Of a stretch of DNA of 5,882 bases, positions 1 to 5,882 are shown piece after piece (positions within the stretch are counted from its first letter, which is position 1; each line of letters starts with the position of its first letter). Made by a program: the position numbers and the translations under genes. The stretch is from the NCBI GenBank assembly GCA_033722075.1, contig JAWVZU010000247.1, positions 1-5,882 on the forward strand. Direction: 5' to 3'. Source of the DNA: JAWVZU01 sp033722075. Lineage in GTDB: Bacteria; Pseudomonadota; Gammaproteobacteria; Xanthomonadales; SZUA-38. The notes beneath the pieces were generated by a model. It was given only the letters and a program-made list of their open reading frames with translations. It was not told the origin of the DNA and did not search any database.

Positions 1-1
1 C

Positions 2-139
2 AATCCCGCCAAGAGCGAAAAGAACGGCGTGGGCCGGGTCGACGTGCCGGTGACCTTCGGGGGAATCACCATCAATCCCGGAGACTGGGTCTATTGCGAC
101 GAGGACGGCATCCTGGTCAGTCCCGACAAGATCGCCTGA
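2..139 (+). CDS. rraA: RraA-family protein, C-terminal end (partial, 5' truncated by window edge)
   Basis: The window opens inside this gene; only the last 45 codons and the TGA stop are visible. The tail reads NPAKSEKNGVG, then DVPVTFGGITINPGDW, then DEDGILVS. This is the characteristic C-terminal stretch of the RraA / 4-hydroxy-4-methyl-2-oxoglutarate aldolase family: a conserved 'VPV-FGG' strand, 'PGDW' turn and 'DEDGI-VS' strand. Family members are about 160 aa cytoplasmic proteins. Some bind RNase E and inhibit mRNA decay; others are metal-dependent aldolase/decarboxylases. The tail alone cannot separate the two roles, and the catalytic and metal-binding positions lie outside the window. 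The gene ends 265 bases before the next start, and a hairpin follows its stop, so it probably is not co-transcribed with the downstream operon. Family assignment is confident; the exact function is not. Confidence 0.85.
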   Translation, partial: NPAKSEKNGVGRVDVPVTFGGITINPGDWVYCDEDGILVSPDKIA

Positions 140-162
140 GTCCGGTTTCTCTCTGCGGGTAG

Positions 163-191
163 CAGGCTCCGATCCTTCGAATCCGAGCCTG
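163..191 (+). terminator. Imperfect hairpin after rraA (possible terminator without a T-tract)
   Basis: CAGGCTC at 163-169 pairs with GAGCCTG at 185-191. Inside, GAT (171-173) pairs with ATC (181-183), giving a 13-position stem with two mismatches around a 3-base loop. It starts 23 bases after the rraA stop, where a terminator would be expected. It is not followed by a run of T on either strand, so intrinsic termination is doubtful. It could instead protect the 3' end of the mRNA. Confidence 0.35.
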
Positions 192-393
192 GACAACACA
201 CAAGGAACCCCTTTGTAGTGAGAATTGCCCGCGGCAGGTGCCCGGACGTTTCGACAGAACCTCGGAAGCCCTTGATGTGATTTGAAAGGGACGGACTGCC
301 GGTTGCAATCGGCGCTCCCGAATGGACAGCGGTCATGGCATGGTGTAATGAAGTCGTGAAGCGCCGCATACGTGCCATCCAGTGACCGGCGCC
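192..393. other. Non-coding leader region upstream of the porin operon
   Basis: I see no convincing gene on either strand here. The region must carry the promoter and 5' leader of the operon beginning at 405, but no clear -35/-10 pair stands out. CCCTT at 269-273 and AAGGG at 286-290 form a short inverted repeat flanking an AT-richer core (TGATGTGATTTGA), which might be an operator half. Short repeats of this length are common by chance. I did not find a c-di-GMP riboswitch signature. Confidence 0.3.
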
Positions 394-399
394 GGGAGG
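394..399 (+). promoter_or_regulatory. Ribosome binding site deciding the porin start
   Basis: GGGAGG sits 5 bases before the ATG at 405, a near-ideal Shine-Dalgarno position. An in-frame GTG at 372 would add 11 residues (M-PSSDRRREAE) ahead of the signal peptide and has no comparable site in front of it, so 405 is preferred. Confidence 0.7.
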
Positions 400-404
400 C
401 TGAA

Positions 405-1496
405 ATGATCGGACCAACCCTGCCCGGATCGATTCTGCAACGGAAACGATCGACCTGGGGGTGTTGGACGGCGGCCCTGGCCCTGGCAGCGGGCATGCCG
501 GCTGGTTCCCTGGCCGCCCCGCAGCTGGACTTCCTCTTGTTTCCGGCCGTCGAGTGGCGCGACGACAGCGACGTCAAACCGGCCGGCGCAGCCTTGGACG
601 ATCATCTGTTCGCTTCCGTAAATCTGTTCGCCACGATCAGCGCCGATCATTTCCAGTTTCTGGGCGAGTGGTTTTTTACCGAAGACGGTGATGAGATCCA
701 GCGGCTCCAGTTCGGTTGGAAGTTCGGGAGTCGGGACACCATCTGGTTGGGTCGCTACCACACCCCGATCAGCTATTGGAACAGCGCCTACCATCACGGG
801 ACCTATCTGCAAACCAGTGTTTCGAGGCCCGGGATCATCGAATTCGAAGGCGGTGAAGGCCCGCTGCCCACCCATTACACCGGACTGCTCTGGGAAGGAT
901 CGAGGAGTCTGTCCCGGGGCGCCGTCCACTATGCGGTGGCACTAGGTGCCGGGCCCACCCTGAATGGCAAGCTCGACCCCCTGGATGTCGCCGACCCGGA
1001 GGACGACCATGACGCCGGTCTGATGGTCAACCTCAACTGGCGGCCCAGGTCCCATGACCGGAACATGATCGGGGTGTTCGGCGCGAAAACGCAGATCGAA
1101 GACGAAGCGCGACTGTTCGACCACATTGACCAATGGGTGTTTGGCGCCTATGTGAACTGGCACTGGCCCCACTGGCGCCTGCTTGGCGCGTGGATTGACG
1201 TGAACAATGAAATCGATCGCCTCGGCGATGATGATTTCTCCGCCGGTTATCTGCAGGCAGAATTCTCGCCGGGGGAGCACTGGACCCCCTATGCGCGCTA
1301 CGAGACAACCCGCGGAGAGAACCCCGATGCGCCATTCCTTGGTCGGCTCGACGGTTTCATCCTGGAGCGGGCTCTGGCCGGGATTCGCTTTGAGCTCACC
1401 AGTCATCAGGCATTGACCCTGGAGATCTCGAGTCTGGAGACGGTTGCCGGCGAGTCGGACCGGATCGTGCTCCAGTGGAGTGCCTACTTCCCATGA
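405..1496 (+). CDS. Outer-membrane beta-barrel (porin-like) protein of a c-di-GMP signalling operon
   Basis: The protein is 363 aa. A Sec signal peptide is evident: basic n-region (QRKR, 12-15), hydrophobic core (about 20-34) and a likely cleavage near SLA-A (35-38). The mature part alternates short hydrophobic/aromatic strands with polar, acidic turns, as in outer-membrane barrels. The most distinctive stretch is LGRYHTPISYWNSAYHHGTY at 115-134, followed by SRP and a glycine/glutamate-rich loop; it recalls porin-like proteins encoded beside GGDEF genes. The protein ends in QWSAYFP, so the terminal aromatic expected for barrel assembly is followed by an extra proline. The stop overlaps the start of the next gene (ATGA), so the two are translationally coupled. 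Known: such barrels are diffusion channels or surface sensors. Inferred: here it serves or gates the periplasmic sensory protein next to it. No specific substrate can be named. The barrel assignment rests on pattern, not on a recognised named family. Confidence 0.72.
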   Translation: MIGPTLPGSILQRKRSTWGCWTAALALAAGMPAGSLAAPQLDFLLFPAVEWRDDSDVKPAGAALDDHLFASVNLFATISADHFQFLGEWFFTEDGDEIQRLQFGWKFGSRDTIWLGRYHTPISYWNSAYHHGTYLQTSVSRPGIIEFEGGEGPLPTHYTGLLWEGSRSLSRGAVHYAVALGAGPTLNGKLDPLDVADPEDDHDAGLMVNLNWRPRSHDRNMIGVFGAKTQIEDEARLFDHIDQWVFGAYVNWHWPHWRLLGAWIDVNNEIDRLGDDDFSAGYLQAEFSPGEHWTPYARYETTRGENPDAPFLGRLDGFILERALAGIRFELTSHQALTLEISSLETVAGESDRIVLQWSAYFP

Positions 1497-1951
1497 GCCT
1501 GGCACCGTGGATTCTGCTGGCGACGCTTCTCGCGCTTCCGAACGAAGTGGAGCGCACGCCGGACGGTGAGCGCACGCTGGTGGTCGTCGCATCGGCCGCA
1601 TCGCGGGCCGAAACATTGAGTCCTTCGGAAGTCCGGCTGTCCTATCTGGCGGTGCCGGTGGAACTTGACGGCAGCCCCGTCCGACCGGTGCTCAATCAAA
1701 GCGACGAGCTGCTGTTCGAGGTGTTTCTGCAGAAGGTGATGTTTCTGTCCGCGGATCATTACCGCCGGCAACTCGTGGCACGAGTATTCCAAAGCGGCGG
1801 TGCCCGGCCCCCGGTGGTTCGAGAGCTGGGCGAAGTGGTCAGCATGCTCGAGGAAGATCCTCGCCGGATCAGCTACATGTGGCAGAGTGACGCGGCCGAG
1901 CTCGCCGGTCTCAAGACGATTGCGGTGCTATGGCACGGCAATCCGCAATAA
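1493..1951 (+). CDS. Small periplasmic PstS-like (PBP-like) protein
   Basis: The protein is 152 aa, starting at the ATG that overlaps the upstream stop (ATGA), with GGAG 12 bases ahead at 1477-1480. Residues 4-16 form a hydrophobic segment consistent with an export signal, though it lacks the usual N-terminal basic residues and a clear AxA site. Residues 28-146 follow the pattern of the PstS/PBP-like domain. They run VVVASAAS (30-37), LSPSEVRLSYLA (42-53), DGSPVRPVLN (59-68), then LFEVFLQKVMFLSADHYRRQ (74-93), VFQSGGARPP (98-107) and a final ISYMW where the family usually has IGYV. It is about half the length of transport-competent PstS proteins, and I do not see the serine/threonine phosphate-binding loops. 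No permease or ATPase genes lie nearby, so a sensory role is more likely than transport. It overlaps the GGDEF-EAL gene by 22 bases. Inference: it passes a periplasmic signal to that protein's periplasmic domain. An alternative GTG start at 1475 would add MECLLP and improves nothing. Confidence 0.72.
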   Translation: MSLAPWILLATLLALPNEVERTPDGERTLVVVASAASRAETLSPSEVRLSYLAVPVELDGSPVRPVLNQSDELLFEVFLQKVMFLSADHYRRQLVARVFQSGGARPPVVRELGEVVSMLEEDPRRISYMWQSDAAELAGLKTIAVLWHGNPQ

Positions 1952-3957
1952 CGCGGGTATTCGGATCGCTCCGGGGGCAGACCCTGCTCTCGGTGCTGGG
2001 CATCCATGCATTGATCATCCCGTTGTTCTTCACCGGCCTGGTGTTTTTTGTCAAGCAGGCCCTGACTCAGCAATTCGTAAACGAGATCCGCTCCGAGGCA
2101 CGGCTGCTGGCCATGATGACCAACGACGCGGAGAATGAAGCCGAGCTCGACGCCCTGTTCTTCGAAGCGCAGCTCAGTGGCGAGCTTCTCTATACAGCCG
2201 TGGCGGACGCGACCGGGGCGGTGATCTGGGAGATGCGGGATGCCTTGCTGGGTTCCCGCGATCCGGAGTTCCGCGAAGACTTCTTTTTTGGCCAGCACGG
2301 CGACGACGTCTATTTCATCTCCACCGGGCTGTCTGCCGAATCAGGCCTCGCGCGACAGCTGCGCCTCGGTTTCGATGAGCGCCCCACCGTCAACCAGATT
2401 CACGCACTGTATCTCCGGGCCGGACTGCTGACCCTGGGCTACCTGGTGCTGACCCTGTTTCTGGCCGGCCTGTGGTTCGATCGGCTGGATCGGCCGATCA
2501 GGGAATTGCGCGCCCAGTCCCGGCGCGTCGCGACCGGCGAGGTGCGCGACCCGATCGATGTCCGGACCGGGCTGCTGGAGCTTCGGGATCTCGCCGACGA
2601 CATCAACCACATGCGTGACGAGCTCCTGAAAAAGACCGATTCGATGGAGCACCTGGCCATGCACGATGCCCTGACCGGGTTACCGAACCGGGCGCTGCTC
2701 ATGGATCGCCTCCAGCAGTCCCTGAAAAAGGCGCAACGAGTCGACAGCCCGCTGGCTTTGCTGCTCATGGACCTGGATCATTTCAAGGAGATCAATGACA
2801 CGCTGGGCCACAACGTGGGCGATCAGGTCTTGCGCATGCTGCCGGAACGGCTGCAGCCCTGTTTGCGCGAAACGGACACCATGGCTCGCCTTGGCGGCGA
2901 TGAGTTTGCCTTTCTGCTGCCCGACTGTGACATGGTCGATGCCGCGCACGTGGTCCATCGACTCTCCGACGCGATGCGCAAGCCGTTCCAACTCGAAGGA
3001 CAGAACCTGCATCTGGGATTGAGCATCGGGGTAGCCCTGTACCCGGATCACGGCAAGGAGCCGGATACGCTGCTGCGCCAGGTCGACATTGCCATGTACT
3101 CGGCCAAGTCCAACAAGCGCGAGTATGTGCTTTACAGCCCAGACATCGACCCGCACAGCAAGGATCGCCTGGCGCTGGCCTCCGAACTGCGCCGCGACAT
3201 CGAGACCGGGCGGATCGAGGTCCATTTCCAGCCCCAGATCCGGGTCAGTGAGCGAACCCTGTGCGCTGTCGAGGCCCTGTGTCGTTGGCGGCACAATGGC
3301 GACTACGTACCGACCGAGCAGTTCATCCCCATGGCGGACCGCCTTGGTCTCAGCGACCTGCTTTGCCGGGAAGTGGTCCACCAGTCACTCGAGGCGTTCT
3401 CCGGCCACTCGATCTTCGACGGGCTGCAACTTTGCCTGAACCTGTCGGTGAACAACCTGCGGGATGCCGACCTGCCAAAGCTGCTCCTCGATGAACTGAA
3501 GCTGTTTGGCGTGGCTCCGGAATCGGTTGTGCTCGAGATTACCGAACATGAGTACATGGCCGAGCCCGGCGAGGCGTTGCGGCGGCTGAAGCAATTCCGG
3601 CAGATGGGCTTTGGCATAGCCATCGATGATTTCGGTACCGGCCATTCGTCCTTCAGCTACCTCAAGAACCTGCCGGCCACGGAGGTCAAGATCGACAAGT
3701 CCTTCGTCACCCACATGGCGCGCGATCATCACGATTACGCTCTGGTTGCGGCCGTCATCGCCCTGGGTCAGAAGCTGGGCCTGTGCGTGGTGGCCGAAGG
3801 CGTGGAGGACGTGGAATGTCTGGATCAGCTCGACGAACTGGGCTGTGACCGAGCGCAGGGTTTCTACCTGTCCGAGGCGCGCGGGGTCGATGACCTCCAG
3901 CGCTGGATCAGCGACTACGAAAAGCCGGCGCTGCGCAAGACGGTTCCAAAGGCATGA
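1930..3957 (+). CDS. Membrane-anchored HAMP-GGDEF-EAL protein (diguanylate cyclase/phosphodiesterase)
   Basis: The protein is 675 aa. Order: transmembrane helix about 19-41; periplasmic domain about 42-159, Cache/PDC-like in size but not firmly assigned; second helix about 160-183; HAMP 184-236; GGDEF domain about 241-404; EAL domain about 414-662. The cyclase half keeps HDALTGLPNR (245-254), metal-site D281, IND (288-290), GHNVGD (293-298) and GGDEF (322-326). RETD at 313-316, exactly five residues before GGDEF, is a canonical RxxD product-inhibition site. The EAL half keeps E448 of EAL, N504, E536, DDFGTG (566-571), K587, E623 and Q643, the residues expected for metal and c-di-GMP binding and hydrolysis. 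Both activities are therefore plausible; which dominates cannot be read from sequence. The start lies inside the preceding gene (22-base overlap) with no strong Shine-Dalgarno, suggesting coupled translation. It acts at the inner membrane with cytoplasmic output, and probably takes its input from the two envelope proteins encoded just upstream. Confidence 0.95.
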   Translation: MARQSAITRVFGSLRGQTLLSVLGIHALIIPLFFTGLVFFVKQALTQQFVNEIRSEARLLAMMTNDAENEAELDALFFEAQLSGELLYTAVADATGAVIWEMRDALLGSRDPEFREDFFFGQHGDDVYFISTGLSAESGLARQLRLGFDERPTVNQIHALYLRAGLLTLGYLVLTLFLAGLWFDRLDRPIRELRAQSRRVATGEVRDPIDVRTGLLELRDLADDINHMRDELLKKTDSMEHLAMHDALTGLPNRALLMDRLQQSLKKAQRVDSPLALLLMDLDHFKEINDTLGHNVGDQVLRMLPERLQPCLRETDTMARLGGDEFAFLLPDCDMVDAAHVVHRLSDAMRKPFQLEGQNLHLGLSIGVALYPDHGKEPDTLLRQVDIAMYSAKSNKREYVLYSPDIDPHSKDRLALASELRRDIETGRIEVHFQPQIRVSERTLCAVEALCRWRHNGDYVPTEQFIPMADRLGLSDLLCREVVHQSLEAFSGHSIFDGLQLCLNLSVNNLRDADLPKLLLDELKLFGVAPESVVLEITEHEYMAEPGEALRRLKQFRQMGFGIAIDDFGTGHSSFSYLKNLPATEVKIDKSFVTHMARDHHDYALVAAVIALGQKLGLCVVAEGVEDVECLDQLDELGCDRAQGFYLSEARGVDDLQRWISDYEKPALRKTVPKA

Positions 3958-3963
3958 GCGACG

Positions 3964-3990
3964 CCGGGTCGCGCTTCTGACCGGTCCTTT
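3964..3990 (+). terminator. Weak terminator-like hairpin after the GGDEF-EAL gene
   Basis: CCGGGTC (3964-3970) can pair with GACCGG (3979-3984) as a six-pair stem with one bulged G and an 8-base loop, followed by TCCTTT (3985-3990). It begins 7 bases after the operon's last stop codon. The stem is short and the T-tract broken, so the call is tentative. Confidence 0.3.
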
Positions 3991-4175
3991 AAGACGGCGC
4001 GAGCTGAACCGACAAATCCGGAAATCGGTGCAACATTCGGGTTGACTGCGGCTTGAGGCGATGCCAGTCCCGGGAGCCGTCGATCTGTGAAGCTTGTTGC
4101 CTTTTTTTGCTCCCCGGATGCGGATGTTTGCGGGAACTGCTACCTTGACGGCGAGGTTCTTCTGCGGAGTCTTCC
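3991..4175 (+). promoter_or_regulatory. Intergenic region, possible extended -10 promoter for the beta-propeller gene
   Basis: This stretch is non-coding on present evidence. TGCTACCTT at 4138-4146 resembles an extended -10 element (TGn-TACCTT), 30 bases before the ATG at 4176. No good -35 lies 17 bases upstream. A run of seven T at 4102-4108 lies ahead of it without a hairpin in front. GGAG at 4166-4169, 6 bases before the ATG, is a good ribosome binding site and supports that start. Confidence 0.3.
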
Positions 4176-5882
4176 ATGGGCGCGCTTCGTTTCCTTCTTG
4201 TCCTCGTTTTCCTCCTGCCGGCGACTGTCGGTCACACCGCCGAGCGGCTCAGTAACGGCTACACCCAACACCCGGAAGCATTCTTTCGCGCCGGCTTCTG
4301 GTACGACCCGCAGGACCCGGGCTGGGGCATCGACCTGCACCGCTCCGGCGGGCGACTGGTGGCGACCTGGGCGACCTACGATGCGGAAGGTCATCCGGTC
4401 TGGTACCTCGGTATCGGCGAGCCGGGCGCTGAGACCTGGACCCTGCCCCTGACCCGTTACACCCGAGACGGAGAGTCCGTGTCCGGTGAGGCGGTCGGTC
4501 AGCTGGAAATCGAGTTCGACTCGGGGTACCAGGCCACCATGGCCTGGACGCTCGGTGAGCACTCGGGAAGCTACCGGATCGAACCGCTGGTCGTCGGTGA
4601 TGCCCCGATCGCCGAGGATCGGACCGGCTACTGGTACGAGGCCGATCGGCCGGGCTACGGCATGAGCATTTCGACCCAGGCCGATTGGGTCCTGTCGGTC
4701 TTCCTCTTCTACAACGACGCTGGCGAACCACGCTGGGTCTGGGCCGACAATATCGAGACCGATGAGTCCACGAGACTTCGCGCGCTCACCTTCAGCGGCC
4801 CCTGCCCGGGGTGCGAGTCCTCACCCGTCGCTGCCACGCCTGCGGGCAACCTGAACCTGCGCTTTCGGGCGGAGAACTACGCCGAGCTAGATACCAACCT
4901 GGTCGTCGAGACGGACCAGGAATCGTTCACCTGGCTAACGAGCAACCGGGTGATCAACTTGCTCTCCGACCGGGCATCGGGCCGCGAACAGGCGTTCCGT
5001 CTGGCTCAGTTCACCAACGAGGAAACGCTGCTGAGCTACCTGCGTATCGGGATGATCGATCCCGGCCCGTATTCCTATGCTGCCGCCGACGCGGTTTTTT
5101 CACCGGCACCGGTCGCTGCCGAGGTGAGTTCGACCAACCTCCAGGTTGCCGGAGTGGACGAAGCCGACGTCGTCAAGACCGATGGCGCCCACGTCTACGC
5201 GCTCGACCAATTCACGCCGGAGCCGCCAACTGTGCGCGTGCTGGCGATGGGCGACGCCGGCGAGCTGGTCGAGATCAATCGCCTGGCGGCGCCCGAGGAC
5301 CGGTTCATCAACGGCCTTTATCTGGTCAACGATCGACCCGATGATCGACCGGATCTTCTGATCATGACCTTTGGGCGCTGGGACTATCACATCTTCAGCG
5401 AATGGTTCTCGCCCTATCCCTGGGCCACCACGGACAGTGGCTTCCGGGCCTTCGATGTCAGCGATCCGGCCCAGCCCGAGCTGGTCGCGGATGTCGTCCT
5501 GGAGGGCGGTACGGTGGAGACCCGGCGTATCGGGGAGACCCTTTACATCGTGTCCCGCGCGCATATCCATGATCCGGCCGTAGCCGCGGCCGGATCGGCA
5601 GATCAGGCGGTCGTGGCGCAAGCGCTGGGCCCCGATGACCTTCTACCGGCCATTCGCGTCAACGACCAGGAGGCGTTGCTGGTCAACGCGGAAACGACAT
5701 TCCTGCCACCCCAGCCGCCGGGTTTTCGCTATCCCGAACTGCTCACGGTCAGCGCCTTCGATCTCAGTCGGCCGGATGATCTCCCGGTGACCGTCACCAT
5801 GGCCAGATTGGCCGAAGCGGTTCACGTTTCGCGCGAAAACCTCTACGTCGCCACCAGCCGCTTTGCCTCGAGCATCGATCCC
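4176..5882 (+). CDS. Secreted beta-propeller protein with duplicated N-terminal W/Y-rich domain (partial, runs off right edge)
   Basis: The frame is open for 569 codons from ATG 4176 to the window end with no stop, so the C-terminus is missing. Residues 1 to about 22 are a signal peptide (R5, then FLLVLVFLLPATVG). Two related segments follow: GFWYDPQDPGWGIDLH (40-55) continuing to YDAEGHPVWYLG, and GYWYEADRPGYGMSIS (151-166) continuing to YNDAGEPRWVWAD. They are 111 residues apart and share the order G-[FY]-W-Y, G-[WY]-G, Y-[DN]-[DA]-x-G-x-P-x-W. A CPGC motif is at 210-213. Then STNLQVAGVDEADVVKTDG (319-337) matches the hallmark of the Beta_propel family (PF09826, secreted proteins with a beta-propeller domain), and later FDVSDPAQPELVADV and SAFDLSRPDDLPVTV look like successive propeller blades. 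The biochemical role of this family is not established; members are exported and probably bind proteins or ligands outside the cytoplasm. The gene is 218 bases from the c-di-GMP operon and probably separately transcribed. The family call is strong; the function is unknown. Confidence 0.85.
   Translation, partial: MGALRFLLVLVFLLPATVGHTAERLSNGYTQHPEAFFRAGFWYDPQDPGWGIDLHRSGGRLVATWATYDAEGHPVWYLGIGEPGAETWTLPLTRYTRDGESVSGEAVGQLEIEFDSGYQATMAWTLGEHSGSYRIEPLVVGDAPIAEDRTGYWYEADRPGYGMSISTQADWVLSVFLFYNDAGEPRWVWADNIETDESTRLRALTFSGPCPGCESSPVAATPAGNLNLRFRAENYAELDTNLVVETDQESFTWLTSNRVINLLSDRASGREQAFRLAQFTNEETLLSYLRIGMIDPGPYSYAAADAVFSPAPVAAEVSSTNLQVAGVDEADVVKTDGAHVYALDQFTPEPPTVRVLAMGDAGELVEINRLAAPEDRFINGLYLVNDRPDDRPDLLIMTFGRWDYHIFSEWFSPYPWATTDSGFRAFDVSDPAQPELVADVVLEGGTVETRRIGETLYIVSRAHIHDPAVAAAGSADQAVVAQALGPDDLLPAIRVNDQEALLVNAETTFLPPQPPGFRYPELLTVSAFDLSRPDDLPVTVTMARLAEAVHVSRENLYVATSRFASSIDP

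Noticed and set aside
372..404. GTG at 372 as the start of the beta-barrel gene
   Set aside because: It adds charged residues before a good signal peptide and has no ribosome binding site, whereas ATG 405 has GGGAGG 5 bases upstream.
192..404. c-di-GMP (GEMM) riboswitch in the leader of the GGDEF-EAL operon
   Set aside because: I looked for the conserved GEMM core and its paired helices and did not find them.
91..417. - strand frame across the rraA-porin gap
   Set aside because: No family resemblance, no good ribosome binding site, and it overlaps the rraA end and the porin start; more likely chance in GC-rich DNA.
942..1616. Long open frame on the - strand opposite the barrel gene and the start of the PBP-like gene
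   Set aside because: It is antisense to genes with clear protein signatures; its translation is rich in P, G and R with no recognisable domain, as expected of a GC-rich shadow frame.
2680..3381. 233-codon - strand frame inside the GGDEF-EAL gene
   Set aside because: It lies opposite the highly conserved GGDEF and EAL coding sequence and shows no domain or ribosome binding site.
4042..4070. TTGACT as a -35 element
   Set aside because: At 17-base spacing the -10 position reads CAGTCC, which is not promoter-like.
4102..4108. Run of seven T as an intrinsic terminator
   Set aside because: No stable GC-rich hairpin lies immediately upstream of it.
4811..5344. 177-codon + strand frame overlapping the beta-propeller gene
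   Set aside because: The translation is low-complexity R/G/A-rich; the frame beginning at 4176 carries the signal peptide, repeats and VDEADVVKTDG motif and is open throughout.
1..5882. tRNA, rRNA, CRISPR array, insertion sequence or prophage signals
   Set aside because: No cloverleaf, direct-repeat array, transposase or terminal inverted repeats were seen; base composition is uniform across the genes.

Overview
The window is GC-rich, densely coded on the + strand, and looks like chromosomal DNA of a free-living gammaproteobacterium. The c-di-GMP gene set and the duplicated aromatic 'G-[FY]-W-Y ... G-x-G' domain in the last gene recall the Lysobacterales/Wenzhouxiangella-Chromatiales side of the class. 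That placement is an inference from protein style; nothing here fixes the taxon.

Layout. (1) Bases 2-139 hold the last 45 codons of an RraA-family gene. (2) Bases 140-404 are a non-coding gap with an imperfect hairpin shortly after the rraA stop and a good ribosome binding site at its far end. (3) Bases 405-3957 hold three tightly overlapping genes: a signal-peptide-bearing outer-membrane beta-barrel (363 aa), a small PstS-like periplasmic protein (152 aa), and a membrane-anchored HAMP-GGDEF-EAL protein (675 aa). The overlaps are 3 and 22 bases, so they almost certainly form one operon. (4) Bases 3958-4175 are a non-coding gap with a weak terminator-like hairpin and a possible extended -10 promoter. 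(5) From base 4176 an open frame runs uninterrupted off the right edge. It encodes a secreted beta-propeller protein with the hallmark VDEADVVKTDG motif, preceded by two copies of a tryptophan/tyrosine-rich domain.

How the genes may work together. The three-gene block places one protein in each envelope layer: outer membrane, periplasm, inner membrane/cytoplasm. The simplest reading is an envelope-spanning sensory relay. The barrel would admit or sense something, the periplasmic binding-protein-like partner would report to the periplasmic loop of the GGDEF-EAL protein, and that protein would change the c-di-GMP level. All recognisable catalytic motifs of both output domains and the RxxD inhibitory site are intact. 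This resembles YfiB-YfiR-YfiN and NspS-MbaA in logic but is not obviously homologous to their sensory parts. The ligand, and whether the proteins touch one another, cannot be read from the sequence. The flanking rraA and beta-propeller genes appear to be separate transcription units.
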